Assembly: GCF_002104995.1 (NCBI RefSeq)
Contig: NW_024468249.1
Span: 806,001 to 870,000 of the forward strand
Length of the DNA: 64,000 nt
Direction of reading: 5' to 3'
Source: Linderina pennispora
Lineage: Eukaryota > Kickxellomycota > Kickxellomycetes > Kickxellales > Kickxellaceae
The position numbers and the translations under genes are program-made. The notes beneath the pieces are model-generated. The model saw only the letters and a list, made by a program, of their open reading frames with translations, searched no databases and was not told where the DNA came from. Within the stretch, counting starts at the first letter, position 1, and each line of letters starts with the position of its first letter. Positions 1-10,986 of the stretch are shown piece by piece.

Positions 1-1327
1 ACAACCGATGCAGGCTGCCAATGGACATGGATAAGGTGATTAAGGACATGGCCAGCAGGCTACCTTCGTCACTGCCAAATGTGCGCTCGATTCTATTCCT
101 CGGGGAAGGCATATTCATGGCAGGGCTGCAAATGACGTGGACCCCATTGAGGAATTTGAGGCGGCTGAGTCAGCTGCAAAGTCCTATCCGAAGGCTGTTT
201 CCATGTGTCACTGACTTGAGGTACCACCTGTTCAAGAACTGGGGCCCGGCAGCTAACATAACCAGTGAGATCTCGAGACTTTGCCCTCTGTATGAATGTA
301 CGCTCAAGGAGTACATGCATCAGCTGGAACATGTCCAGATGCTTATCCCATTCCCCCTGAATGTGCCCAAGCTCTTCGACAATCTCACATCACTTTCAAT
401 TAACATCCGCTACGTCCGTCTGCGCCGCGACTTGCCAGCCATTCCGACACAATGCTTGCGTATCCTCGAGGTGTTCCAGATCGAGGCTGTTATCCCGTGG
501 CACCTCTTCGATATCACCGAAGGCGCGCTGGACTTTGGCAACCTTGAAAGTTTACACCTGGAATTTATCCAGGCCGCCGCTCAGACTGTCAATTTTCCAG
601 GCTGCGATTACCCCATCCATTTCCCTAAATTGAGTGCTCTTAACATTACTGGCTCCGCTTACGTCTACACCGACATCTACGCCTATTTCCAGGGCAGAAC
701 ATTCGAGAGACTGACTATTATGGACGACCCGACGAACTTTGAACGCATCAACGAGCAGGCGTTCGAGTCGGTGAAGATACTCAAGATCGGCCACCCAACT
801 AGAATCCCGTTCGTCAACATGTACTCGGTCGACATGGTTGAGCGCCTGTATCAGCTGCCGTCTAATGCTGAGGAAGCCGTCTTAGGACTCCTCGACTATC
901 CACTGCCTGAGTTGATTGCATGGGTCAACTTGCGCTCGCTTACTCTGACAGCCAGTATCGCGGACAAGCACGGGCTCGCCAATCTACTGGGACAGCTACC
1001 GCTTTTACATACACTCATCGTGGACTGTTTCTCTATGAGCCAGAAGGATGTCGGTTCAACCAACTTCCCGGACCAGAAGATCACATTTGACGAGATCGGC
1101 GAGATCCTGGATTCAAGCAGCAATTTGCCTGTCAGCGAGAGCCTCGAGCGTCTGGATCTCTTTGTTCGCGGCGCATTCGACATGGTTGGTTTCTGTGAGC
1201 TGGTGTCGCGCCTTCCTCGGGTGTGCACAAGATCAGGGTCAACCACCATATGATCCCGCATGTCATGAATCTGCTCCATCAAGTCTTCAAAGTCAACCGC
1301 AATATCGCCTTTGAGCCGTTTCCCTAG
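1..1327 (+). CDS. Leucine-rich (F-box/LRR-type) hypothetical protein, 5'-partial
   Basis: The frame is open from the window edge (base 3), so the start lies upstream; the first in-window ATG is at 21. The visible ~410 residues are rich in spaced leucines (segments such as LRSLTLTA and LPLLHTLIVD), giving an irregular LRR-like solenoid as in fungal F-box/LRR proteins. No F-box is visible; it would lie in the missing N terminus. The frame stops at 1253, but a different frame, entered at the GTGTG at 1221-1225, runs on naturally (VHKIRVNHHMIPHVM...) to a TAG at 1325-1327 and looks like the true C terminus. The break equals two extra or one missing base. It could be a sequence error or a decaying member of a large family. 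The role is unknown; substrate-adaptor function is family-level inference only. Confidence 0.55.
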
Positions 1328-2631
1328 TATTTGTGTTTCCTTACTTTTGTTTAGACGTATTCGCGCTCTTTGAAAAGCGAATGAGACACTGTATGGTGGC
1401 TATGCTGTTGAAACGAATAGCGTGTGGTTGTCATAAAATGCAGCTAGATAGGCTGTTATTGAACTGGAGGGCACTGAGACGTGTTTCTACCATGCCTGCT
1501 GCTTGAAAATGCTCGGTGAAGCAAGAACAGTGGCGAATTGGGTGCCACAAGACCTCTGCCACTTGAAACTCGCCAAACACCAGCTACACGTTATCCAAAC
1601 AAAGACTTTTGCCCCCAATTTCTTGCCATATATGGCTAAAGAAAAAGCGGCGTGGTCAAATGTTGTGACTCTTAATGTAGTGTTTACAAGCGGGGTGCAG
1701 AAGGCGCCTCTGTACTTGCACCTACTATAGCCTTATTGAGAGAACGGAGATGTTGGTATTTCGAGTTGATGGTTGCACACTCTGAAAAGATGTGTCCTGC
1801 TTGCTAAAGACAGCTTTTGGCACCCGTAGGTTGCTCCTGACAAGAGATGTCAGCTGAGAGGAAAGGAGAATGCTCAAAAGGAGGCGGTGGTTGCATTCCA
1901 ACGACAATTACCGAATCTCGAGAAGTCAGGGATGAATGAACCCTACATTGATCTTTTGTGCTCTTGGAACGAGGCGTACAGCAACATTGGGCCCTCAAGA
2001 GGGACAGAGAGACAAGATTCTCAGCAATGCGGCTAGCGTGTGTCATATAAAAGGGAAGAGAAGCAGCTGCTCCTAAGGTTAACGACAGCCAATTTTAATA
2101 TTTATCTTTCGTGGTTTCGCATACAGACATTTAAAATTTCCTGGGCCCAAACTCTTCGTCATTACCATGCTCTCTCCGCGCACAAACAGCATCATCCTAC
2201 TCAATAGCGAACTCACATTTGAATCCAGCCCCCGCCACCAACCTTCTAAATGGCACCTAGTTGTCACAAGCATGTTTCTAGTGGAGGTAGGAAGTAAGCA
2301 GCTCTGGTATCCAGTTAGAAAACCAGCTAGACAAGTCACATTACCAGCACATTCCATTTTTTATTTATTTCTGTCAATACAGCTCTATACTCTGGTATCG
2401 CAACACGCTATGACTGACGCATCAAGTCTGACAACTCTGGTCCTTAAATGTGATGGCTTTGGAGTTGGTGCGCAAGGCAGACTGACGAGCTAGCGCTGAC
2501 AGACGCTAAAATCACTCCACCCTTGGGCTAATTGTCCAAACCTGTACCCTACTCTTTGGGGATGCACATCACGCAGGCGCTGATGTATCCAAATAGTATT
2601 GTTGATACGTTAAAGAACAAGGCTGACCATT
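1328..2631. other. Intergenic, no convincing gene
   Basis: This stretch holds only short non-overlapping frames with no recognisable domain. A TATA-like TATAAAAG at about 2045-2052 precedes an unrecognised 108-codon frame (2167-2493), which I do not call a gene. It probably holds the 3' flanks of the two neighbouring convergent genes. Confidence 0.4.
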
Positions 2632-3210
2632 TTAGAGTTGCACCTTGATACCAAGCAGCTTGATAAACTCCTTGAGCCAGACACCAATGGCTGGGTAAGC
2701 AGGTGCAGTGACCAGATTGCCCTCGACATGGGCGTTCAAGCTGAATGCCTCAAAGTCAACATACTTGGCGCCGCCCGCCTCAACGTCCAGCTTGCACATG
2801 GGGAAGGCAGAGCACTCGCGGCCCTTCAGCACACCAGCAGCAGCCAGGATCTGCAGACCGTGGCAGATGGCGGCAACCGGCAGGTCCTTGTTAAAGAAAT
2901 GCCTCACCAGGTCCAGCACCCTTTGGTCATAGCGCTGGTACTCGGGGAAGCGGCCGCCAGGAACAAGAAGGCCGGCATAGTCGTCCAGGTTAATGTCGGC
3001 GAATGTGTGAGTCAGCGTGAACAGATGTCCCGGGCGCTCGGTGTAAGTCTGGAAGCCCTCGACGGTGTGCAGGGCAGTGGCAATGGTATCGCCAGTCTTC
3101 TTGTCTGGGCACACAACATGCACGTCGATGCCCAGCATCTCGAGGGCCTTGAGTGGCGCATACAGCTCGTAGTCCTCGACGTAGTCACCGGAGAGCATAA
3201 GAATCTTCAT
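2632..3210 (-). CDS. DJ-1/PfpI-family protein (class I glutamine amidotransferase-like)
   Basis: A 192-residue single-exon protein covering the whole DJ-1/PfpI fold. It starts with the beta-strand KILMLSGDY followed by an acidic VEDYE, and has LLVPGGRFPEY at about 82-91. The nucleophile elbow AICHG puts the reactive cysteine at residue 116. The GGR-FPEY signature resembles the YajL/PfpI branch rather than human PARK7. Family members act as cysteine-dependent stress proteins, proposed glyoxalases/deglycases or peptidase-like enzymes; which activity applies cannot be told from sequence. I chose ATG 3208-3210 because it directly precedes the first strand. The frame is open further upstream to 3309, but that extension looks like 5' UTR. 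It converges with the leucine-rich gene. Confidence 0.85.
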   Translation of the reverse strand: MKILMLSGDYVEDYELYAPLKALEMLGIDVHVVCPDKKTGDTIATALHTVEGFQTYTERPGHLFTLTHTFADINLDDYAGLLVPGGRFPEYQRYDQRVLDLVRHFFNKDLPVAAICHGLQILAAAGVLKGRECSAFPMCKLDVEAGGAKYVDFEAFSLNAHVEGNLVTAPAYPAIGVWLKEFIKLLGIKVQL

Positions 3211-3802
3211 GGCTGGTTGTTTAAAAAGGGTGCGATTTTTTTTACAAGAATGTGGTGGGTTGAGAGAGAAGGCAAAGTTGGCGCAGACTGGCGGCACCTG
3301 CTGCAGCATTTATGAGTTGCTACTCCCCTCCCCCTCATCCACAAGGGATACTAGCGGAGAATAGTGTGTACGACGACGCAATACATTATATCCAAATGCT
3401 GGTGGTTTGGGAGTTGCTGAACCTCCCCCTACTGGCCACTGCCCAGCCGAGCAAGCGAGCCGATTACAGACAGATCTTACAAAGACGAGACAGGTAGTCC
3501 ACTCCCGCCTGTCTCTTGTTTCGCCATCGCTGCATCCGCAGCGTTCAGGGATGACGATGGAGCTGGCTTCATCCATGGGCAGCTCAGGCACACAGCCTTT
3601 GGCAGGCTTGATCACCTGATGGATTGAAGGTGTAGAATCAGCCATTCTTCTAAAAGAGTCTATTGGGTGGGTCGAATCAGCGAACAGGTATTACCGCCGT
3701 CCCTGCAGTTTGGGCGCGGTAGCTTCGCAGCTCTCCTTCTCATCTACAATTTCTGAGAATACTTTTCCACTTACAGGCACACAGGGTCCGAATACCAAAG
3801 AT
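3211..3802. other. Divergent intergenic region between DJ-1 and SRP receptor genes
   Basis: About 590 bp separate the two divergently read start codons and presumably contain both promoters. A minus-strand frame at 3310-3645 (111 codons, ATG start) has no recognisable domain and I do not call it. No clear TATA box is visible next to either start. Confidence 0.4.
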
Positions 3803-5611
3803 ATGCTGGACGGGTTCACAATCGCAACCAAGGGCGGAGTAGTTTTGTGGTCGCGCGACTACGCACCCATTGATGGGCAGCCAATTGACTCTTTAGTGCA
3901 GGAAGTGCTAATCCAGGGCACACGGGCCGACAGCAAGTACGTGGCTGGTCCCTACGGCCTCCACTGGACCTTCGCCAACGAGCTCAATGTGATATTCATT
4001 GCGGTCTACCAGAAGATCCTGCAGCTGCCCTACATCGACGACCTGCTGAAGCACGCTAAGCGGCACTTTGTGACACGGTTCAAGGATGAGCTGCAGCAGC
4101 TCATGGATGGCGACGACGACGAGTTCCCTGATTTCAGCAGCTTTGAGGATGAGTTTGAGCAAGTACTGCAGGCAGTTGAGGAGCGCGAGTTCCGCGAGCG
4201 CAAGTCAAGGCAGCATGCGCCGCGGCGGTTCGAAGAGACCAAGCGATTCCAGGCCACAGCTGAGGGCGCCAAGCGCGAGCTCGACGAGATGGTCAAGGCC
4301 GGCGAGGCTGCAGCCCTGGAGAGCAAGGGAAAGCGGCCGGGCAAGATGCGCTCGTGGGCAGACAAGCATGGCAGCGACAAGGAGGGTGGCAAGAAGGGCG
4401 GGAAAAAGAAGGGCAAGCAGAACCGGGTGTGGGAGGGCCAAGTGACCAAGGAGTCGATGGAAGCGCTGGATTACTCGGGCGACAAGACGCCGGAGCCCGC
4501 CCGTGAGATCTCGTCGCTCGTCGACGAACGATCTATGGGCGCCCGCACCGCCGACGGCATCTATGAGGTTGCTGATGTGGCCGAGCGGAATGGCGGCGAT
4601 GACTCTGACGGATTTGTGCTTCTTGATGACGAAGAGCTCGACGAGTCCAGCGGCTCCTCAGCAGGTGGCCTGTTCGGCATGTTCAAGAGCCTGACCAGCG
4701 GACGTGTGCTGACTGCCGAGACGCTGGCCGAGCCCATGGCCCGCATGCGCGAGCATCTTGCCAACAAGAACGTAGCGGCCGACATTGCAGCCGAGATCTG
4801 CCGGTCAGTAGCCCAGGGCATGGTGGGTGTGCGTGTGGGCGGGCTGCAGAGCATCAAGGCGCTGGTGGAGGAGAACATGGAGCGCGCGCTGACCCGCATC
4901 CTGACGCCGATTTCTTCGACGGACATTATCCGCGATATAGCGCAGGCGCGCACGCAGAACCGGCCGTACACAATGGCCTTTGTGGGCGTCAACGGCGTCG
5001 GCAAGTCGACCAACCTGTCCAAGGTGTGCTACTGGCTGCTGCAGAACAACAAGCGCGTGCTGATCGCCGCCTGCGACACATTCCGGTCGGGCGCTGTGGA
5101 GCAGCTGCGCGTGCACGTGCGCAACCTGCGTGCGCTGTCGACCAACCAGGACGTCGAGATCTTTGAGCGCGGCTACGGCAAGGACTCGGCCGCCATCGCC
5201 AAGGACGCAATTGCCTTTGGCGCAGCCAACAACTTCGACGTGGTGCTAATCGACACTGCGGGCCGGATGCAGGACAACGAGCCGCTGATGCGAGCCCTGG
5301 CCAAGCTGGTCAGCGTCAACAGCCCCGACAAGATTCTGTTTGTTGGCGAGGCCCTGGTGGGCAACGAGGCGGTTGACCAGCTGACAAAGTTCAACCAGGC
5401 GCTGCGCGATTTCTCGGGCATGTCGAAGCCGCGCCATATCGACGGCATGATCTTGACAAAGTTCGACACGATCGACGATCGCGTCGGTGCGGCGCTGTCC
5501 ATGACATACACTACAGGCCAGCCCATTGTGTTTGTTGGCACGGGCCAGACGTACACCGACCTGCGCAAGATGAATGTGTCGCAAGTGATCCGCGCGCTGC
5601 TGCGCGCATAA
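3803..5611 (+). CDS. SRP101: Signal recognition particle receptor subunit alpha (docking protein)
   Basis: A 602-residue SRP receptor alpha subunit. The N terminus MLDGFTIATKGGVVLW is the start of the SRX longin domain (about 1-130), which binds the membrane GTPase SR-beta. A charged Lys/Glu/Asp linker follows (about 130-300), then the NG GTPase domain. P-loop GVNGVGKST begins at residue 395, DTAGRMQ at 484, and the guanine-specificity TKFD at 552. It docks ribosome-SRP complexes at the ER and hydrolyses GTP reciprocally with SRP54. I chose the ATG at 3803 by homology; the frame is open upstream to 3710 but that part is unlike the family. No frame break occurs across 1.8 kb. It converges with the downstream membrane-protein gene, 177 bp away. 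Confidence 0.96.
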   Translation: MLDGFTIATKGGVVLWSRDYAPIDGQPIDSLVQEVLIQGTRADSKYVAGPYGLHWTFANELNVIFIAVYQKILQLPYIDDLLKHAKRHFVTRFKDELQQLMDGDDDEFPDFSSFEDEFEQVLQAVEEREFRERKSRQHAPRRFEETKRFQATAEGAKRELDEMVKAGEAAALESKGKRPGKMRSWADKHGSDKEGGKKGGKKKGKQNRVWEGQVTKESMEALDYSGDKTPEPAREISSLVDERSMGARTADGIYEVADVAERNGGDDSDGFVLLDDEELDESSGSSAGGLFGMFKSLTSGRVLTAETLAEPMARMREHLANKNVAADIAAEICRSVAQGMVGVRVGGLQSIKALVEENMERALTRILTPISSTDIIRDIAQARTQNRPYTMAFVGVNGVGKSTNLSKVCYWLLQNNKRVLIAACDTFRSGAVEQLRVHVRNLRALSTNQDVEIFERGYGKDSAAIAKDAIAFGAANNFDVVLIDTAGRMQDNEPLMRALAKLVSVNSPDKILFVGEALVGNEAVDQLTKFNQALRDFSGMSKPRHIDGMILTKFDTIDDRVGAALSMTYTTGQPIVFVGTGQTYTDLRKMNVSQVIRALLRA

Positions 5612-5788
5612 TGGCTCGCCAGCGTTTACATCGAGCCATGCTATTGTCTACGTGTGGAGGGGGAACTGGTGCTTATAACACAATGTTCGTGACATACGTG
5701 TGTATACTATACAGGCTGAAAGAAAAATAGTTCGCAAAATGCTATGTTGGAGGCGATTCGCAGAGACGCGCCGTTTCGTGCATGCATA

Positions 5789-7129
5789 TCAGTCCTGGTG
5801 CTGCTTGCTGAGCCCTATGTCGTGCTCCTCGTCGTCCAGCGCGAGGCTGTCCCGCATCGTCAGCGTGTCCTCGGACTTTACAGCCGCGTAGTTCGCCTTG
5901 CGTCCTGCAAACCCACCGGCTGCCGCCGTCCTTTCCTCGTCATCGTCGTCGTCGGAGAAGTCAAACTCGCCATCCATATCGATCGAAAACTGCTGGTTGT
6001 GCTCGCCCACAGTCCCGCTGGAGACAGCCGTGCCGGCCATTTCGAACGACGTCGCTGACTCCGAGCCAACAACCGGCATGTGCCCGTGCGGCCGATGGGT
6101 CTTGATGAAATGGTCGATCACCCAGGACTCAAATATGTTGAGCGACAGTGGCCAGACTGCCATGACAAACACAATCTCGAACCGCGGGCTGTGCGTGAGC
6201 TGCACGGGTTTCAGAATCATATCGCCAATGCTGACCAGGAACGGCAGGACCGCGATTAGAAACACGACCGTCAGCTTCATAAACACCATGCCCATGCAGA
6301 ACATCGACAGCTGCCTCACCCACCACCTCCACTGCGGTGGCTCGCCGTAGTCGCCCGACTCCATGCCCTCGATCTTGTACCGCCGCACCAGCAGTTTGAA
6401 TAGCTTCAGGTATCCGGTCAGGATCAGGACGCCCAGCGTGCAGTCCAGCGTCAGGTTCAGTACGTACCTATGTTTGGAAATAACAATGGCTCCCCAGGTA
6501 TTGTTGAGATCCCTTTTGTTCTTTGGCAGTTTCTTTTGCCTGGTGACAGCGATCCTGTTCATTCCACGTCACTACTTACCACGAGCAGGGGTTGGTCTGC
6601 GACTCGCCCTTGGTTCCACCGCTGAGAGCGGACACGAGCAGATTGCTCATGTGCATCAGCGACCCGCCAATCACCTGTTTGCTAACGTCAAAGCTCCTAC
6701 ACTCCAAGAGAAAATAACACGGCAATTGAGCGGTTTAGAAGACGCGCTTGCAGTGTGAGCCAAACAGCCCCTCATAGATTCGCGCCAAGCACGGAACATG
6801 CTAGCCATGGACTCCCTTTCGTTCATTGGCCGCATCTCCATAGTGTCGGAAGCAAATATTGAGCAAAAAGAAAGCGTGGAGACATACCATACGAGCCACG
6901 ACCGGCGTGGCTTTTCAAACTGCCGCTTGATGATGAGCGTCGAGAACCCGAGCGTGCCGACCAGCACCTGCACCAAGATGGAGAACCCGCCGACTAGCTG
7001 GCAGCTGAACACCTCGTCGTTCACGGGCATCATGGTGCTTGGCGTCTGTGTCGGCAACATGGTGCTGCTCAGTGTCTGTGCCGGCAGCAAGGTGCTGCTC
7101 AGCGTCTCTGACATGGTTGGTGTAGCCAT
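5789..7129 (-). CDS. STIMATE/YPL162C-type vacuolar or ER multipass membrane protein
   Basis: Three exons: 7129-6888, 6696-6580 and 6467-5789, with GT-AG introns of 191 and 112 bp, both phase 2, each splitting a TGG codon. The spliced protein has 345 residues. It begins with a Ser/Thr/Pro tail, then the family core CxLVGxFxxLVQ, KPRRSWLVW, FDVSKQVIGG and LTLDCTLGVLI with several hydrophobic helices, and ends in an acidic tail (FDFSDDDDDEE). This matches the fungal vacuolar-membrane YPL162C family, whose animal relatives (STIMATE/TMEM110) regulate STIM1 at ER-plasma membrane contacts. Since fungi generally lack STIM/Orai, the role here is open. The splice junctions restore family-conserved sequence, which supports the model. 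It is read in the same direction as CHK2, 355 bp downstream of that gene's stop. Confidence 0.85.
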
Positions 7130-7484
7130 CGGTATAATGTCCCCCTTCTTGTATCTGCCGCTTTTGGAACCGGTCTACTGAAGAATTGTGTGGAATTGCA
7201 CGAGTGTAGAAAAATAGCAAGTGAAGCAGACGAAAAGTGCCCGGTAATAAATATTGTGACGTTAGAAAGGTCATGAAAAACAAGGCTATGATGAGGAGAA
7301 CCGCCAAAAGCAGCCCACTAAGAAAAATCAGAGCGCCAGAGCGTTAAAAATAGGCGTCAATCCGCCCCCGCTTTCCTAGATTTCTTCGGTTCTTCCCATT
7401 GCCGTGTGAGCCCAAGCAGGAAAAACAGCAGGGAAAGAGATGGATTGCATTGATACCGTGGGTGTATTTTTAGAGCCAGAAACC
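7130..7484. other. Intergenic between two minus-strand genes
   Basis: This interval holds the 5' flank of the STIMATE-like gene and the 3' flank of the CHK2-like gene. It is AT-richer than the coding regions; I see no further gene or clear TATA box. Confidence 0.4.
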
Positions 7485-9062
7485 TTAGGCGTCATCCATA
7501 TGCCCGCCCTGGTAGCGCGCTCTCTTCGAGGGCACCGGCGGCCCCATGGCGCTTGCATCGTCGTCCCGGGGCCTGGCATGTTTCTTCGGGCGGGCCGGTG
7601 ATTGGGCAGGAGTGTTAACAACAGAGACCGGAGCCTCATTGGGCTTGTTAGCCTCGGCGTAGATTTTAGCCAGCCGCGGCATGTCCTTTGCGATCCACGG
7701 GTGCCGCAAGGCCTTTTCAACCGACATGCGCTCGTCGGGCTTCTGGCGCATCAGGCCGTAGATGAACGACTGGCACTCGAGGCTGATGGACTGCCAGCAG
7801 CTGACGGAGAAATCAATGTGGCCAGACAGGATCTGCTGGAACAGCATGGACGGGTTGCTTTCGTCGTCGCTGAAGGGCAGCATGCCGGAGACCATGACGT
7901 AGGTCATGACGCCGAGGCTCCAGCAGTCGACGGCCTTGCTGTAGCCGACCTTGAGCGCCTGGCCGGGCTGGACGCCGGGCGAGAGCATCTCGGGCGCAAT
8001 GTACTGCAGGGTGCCGCACATGGTCTTCATCAGGTCGTTCTGGCCGGTGGCCTTGGCCATGCCAAAGTCAGTCAGCATGATCTGGCTGTAGGGCTTCTTG
8101 GAGACAAGCAGGGTGTTCTCGGGCTTGAGGTCGCGGTGGGCAATGTTGGCGTCGTGCAGGTACTTTAGGGCGAGCAGGATCTGGAAGACAATGTACTTTG
8201 CCTCGGCCTCGTCGAGGCGCTCGTGATCAATGATGTAGTCGAACAGGTCGCCGCCACGCAGCAGCGGCATGAAGATGTAGATGTGCTTGGGAGTCTCAGC
8301 AACATCGAAGACGCGCACGATGTTCGGGTGCTTGATGCCGCGCAACAGGTTGATCTCATGGATGTAGTTTGTGCCGCCCTCGGCGGTGCCGCGCAGGCTG
8401 AAGTTGCGTTTCTCCATGATCTTGACGGCAATCTGCTCCTGCGTGTCCTTGCGCAGAACCTGGCGAATCTCGGCAAATGTGCCCTTGCCCAGGACCTTGT
8501 CGGTGATCTGGTACTTGCTGTCGATGTGCGAGTCGCGCTGCGACGTGTCGTGCTTGTGCACCAGCTGTAGGTATGTGTAGTAGTAGCCCTTTTTGATCTC
8601 GAGCACGTCGCCGTGGGTCAGGATCACTGACTTGTTCTTGCCAATCTTCTTGCCATTCCAAAACGTGCCGTTTGAGCTCAGGTCCTCGCAGATCACCAGG
8701 TAGTCGTTGGCTGCCTTGTCGAATGTCACCAAGAGCTTGCAGTGCTTGTTTGAGGACACGCTGCTTGAGACTTGGATATTGCTCGACCGGTGCCGCCCGA
8801 TGATGATTGGCGTGTCGAGGTACAGGTCGTGGTCTACAGCGTGTGATCACATTTAGACTGCTATGCAGAGGGGGCGTTAGGCTAGACCGCTTGGAGGGGA
8901 CTGATACTTGCCTGTGATGGCTTCGTTCTTCTTATAAACCACTTTGCCGACGGGCTTCTTGTGCGCAGCAATCAGGGGCGTGTCGTCCTGTGTCGGCTGG
9001 CTTGTCTCCTCCAGGGGCTGCGTGGGCTGCGTGAACTCGAACGAATCCTCTAGCGACGCCAT
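7485..9062 (-). CDS. cds1: FHA-domain checkpoint kinase, CDS1/CHK2/RAD53 type
   Basis: Two exons, 9062-8912 and 8833-7485, give 499 residues. The 78-bp intron only works with a GC donor (GCAAGT at 8911-8906) and an AG acceptor; the GT two codons on would put exon 2 out of frame. An N-terminal Thr-Gln cluster (SQPTQ, TQPTQP) resembles an ATM/ATR-target SCD. The FHA domain is at about 55-140 (IIIGRHRSSNIQVSS, then SSNGTFWNG). The kinase domain starts at about 160: GKGTFAE near 166, AVK lysine about 188, HRDLKPEN near 284, DFG near 306, APE near 331. A basic C-terminal tail (KKHARPR, SKRARY) may be an NLS. The kinase acts in the S-phase/DNA-damage checkpoint downstream of ATR/ATM. Upstream sequence carries an ACGCGT box. 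Confidence 0.93.
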
Positions 9063-9172
9063 GTATATGTCGTGTAGAAAGGCAATTTAGCTTCCCGAGC
9101 AATGCAGTAATATAAAAAATAAGGTGGGAACTGTTTAATTTTTTTGTAGAGGCAAGAGAAAGGTCCAAAATA

Positions 9173-9178
9173 ACGCGT
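9173..9178. promoter_or_regulatory. ACGCGT (MCB-like) box upstream of the CHK2-like gene
   Basis: A palindromic ACGCGT lies about 111 bp upstream of the kinase start codon. In yeasts this motif (MluI cell-cycle box) is bound by MBF and drives G1/S genes, including checkpoint and replication genes. A single hexamer can occur by chance, and use here is inference. Confidence 0.3.
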
Positions 9179-9362
9179 ACGTTTTGCGAGACGTGTCGGC
9201 TTAGAGCCGATCTGCAAGCTGCCTTATTTGGTGGCTCTTGTGGTGTGGTAGCACTGAGCCGGCTTTTATGCCTCATAGCCATCCCATGTCGACTCATCTT
9301 GCAACCATGTGTTTTTGTATGTGACGCGGAAGAAAAAAGAAGAGAAATACTAGTACAACATA

Positions 9363-10391
9363 TTACTGTTCGACGTGCTGGCACACCTGCTTGACCTGCG
9401 ATCCGCACCGCAGACAGCAGCACTCATCGCCCTCGGCCATGATCTTGGTCCGGATGCACACATAGCAGTACATATGGCCGCACTCGGTCACATACGGGTT
9501 GATTATATGGTTCGCATCCTCAGCACTGCCCTGCTGCTGCGCCTCGTCAGTCTGTGTGAAACAGATCGCGCAAATGTGCTCGGGCAGTGCAGCCACTGCA
9601 GGATCCACGCTGGCAGCTGGCAGATGCAGCGCCGCGCGCACATTGCGCACCATCCAGGCGCGCGCTCTGGCCGGATTGACCAGCGGTAGAGCAAACATGA
9701 CGAACTCGGTAAACGCATGCCACACCATCTGGCGGTTCAGGAACTCAAACGACACCGAATGCGACATTTGCGGGCGCGCATACACCAGCCCCAGCCCCAG
9801 CAGGCGCTCCACCACGGTCTTGTACTGGCCCGTCGAGATGAACGCCAGGAAATTCACCAGCGTTACAATCTTGAACAGGCGCTCCAGCCGGTCCACGAGT
9901 GCCCAGAGCCGCGCGCGCATGCTGCCAGCGGGCGCGTCCGCCCAGCCGCGCAATGATAGGTGGCGCAGTAGGCGCGTCCACAGGTACCCACCACCGATCG
10001 ACAGAATTCCAAACATGTGCAACCGCTGGTGGAAATTGCGCCCCTGCACTTTGTACGTCAAGTTCTGCAATGTCTGACCATATGTGGCCCGCCGGTGCGA
10101 TCCCACAGATAGCCAGAACAGAATCGCCTTGATTGCAGTGTCGATTTCCAGCTTCCAGCTGTCCATCATGCCCGGCTGCACTAGTGACAGGGCGTGCGTC
10201 ACCGGCTCCCGCAGCATCTCGGTCAGCTCGTCGTCAAGGAGATCGGCGTCCAACTTGCTGACGCGCGCTGTCCGCGGCACTACGTGCAGGGCCGTGCGCT
10301 GTGTGTTGCTGAGCAGCCGCGTTTTGGCATCCTGCCATGAGCCCTTCCACCGCTGCTGCGGGTCGGTCTGTGGCAAATCGGCAGAACTCAT
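9363..10391 (-). CDS. PEX2: Peroxin-2, RING E3 ubiquitin ligase of the peroxisomal membrane
   Basis: A 342-residue single-exon protein. The Pex2/Pex12-type membrane domain fills most of it: SKLDADLLDDELTEML, KAILFWLSVGSHRRATYGQ, then hydrophobic segments around FKIVTLVNFLAFISTGQY and FTEFVMFALPLVN. A C-terminal RING follows (CAICFTQ, then CGHMYCYVC, then CLRCG). The Gln/Asp-rich insert between the first zinc-ligand pairs is longer than usual. With PEX10 and PEX12 it forms the retrotranslocation channel and ligase that mono-ubiquitinates PEX5 for recycling. The ATG at 10389-10391 is the natural N terminus. It is transcribed divergently from the CBM19 gene. Confidence 0.95.
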   Translation of the reverse strand: MSSADLPQTDPQQRWKGSWQDAKTRLLSNTQRTALHVVPRTARVSKLDADLLDDELTEMLREPVTHALSLVQPGMMDSWKLEIDTAIKAILFWLSVGSHRRATYGQTLQNLTYKVQGRNFHQRLHMFGILSIGGGYLWTRLLRHLSLRGWADAPAGSMRARLWALVDRLERLFKIVTLVNFLAFISTGQYKTVVERLLGLGLVYARPQMSHSVSFEFLNRQMVWHAFTEFVMFALPLVNPARARAWMVRNVRAALHLPAASVDPAVAALPEHICAICFTQTDEAQQQGSAEDANHIINPYVTECGHMYCYVCIRTKIMAEGDECCCLRCGSQVKQVCQHVEQ

Positions 10392-10986
10392 TGGAAGTAG
10401 GAAAAATACGTGCTGTGAAGGGGGGATGGAGAGAGATAGTACGGCGCAAGTGGAAACTCCAAGATCAACACCTCATGTGATAGGGCGGGCCATTTCGGTG
10501 AGCCGAGCCGACGGCGGGGATTTCAAACCGCGGGTCGCAGCGGCCTGAGCCACATCACAACACCAGGGCCTAATTTTAGTCCTATTTTCCTTGTGTACGC
10601 ATGACCTCAGCGGCGTGTCAACATGTGTTCGCACTTGGTGGGAGATATCGAGGCCAGGATGGTTGCCAGCGCAAGCACTTCATGTCTAGCCGAAAGACAA
10701 GAAAGCACAAACTTGGCGCAGTTGGCAGAACATTCCATTCAGCCAGGATCGGCAAGTTAAGTGTGTGAAAACAAGAGCAGGCTCTGACGATTTGATTTCC
10801 GAGCTTCTTGCTTCTCAAGGCAGGTTATTTTCAGAATTGCTTGGGGTGGCGGGCAGAGCAAGCAGGGAGGGGGAAGTGGGAAAAACGCACAGCCGCGAGC
10901 AGGAAACTCCTTTGCTTTCCCTTCACCCTTTTTCTACCGCTCCCCTATTACCTTTTACACCTACTTTCCCTTTCGAACAGCAAATA
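10392..10986. other. Divergent promoter region, PEX2 / CBM19 protein
   Basis: About 595 bp between two divergent start codons. The side next to the CBM19 gene is pyrimidine-rich (CCCTTCACCC, TTTCCCTTTCG), as is common just before fungal start sites. No additional gene is seen. Confidence 0.4.

Noticed and set aside
2638..3315. 225-codon plus-strand frame opposite the DJ-1 gene
   Set aside because: Antisense shadow; the minus strand has clear DJ-1 motifs and the plus frame has none.
3310..3645. 111-codon minus-strand frame between DJ-1 and SRP receptor
   Set aside because: ATG start and reasonable first half, but no recognisable domain and the second half looks like intergenic DNA; a spliced small gene cannot be excluded.
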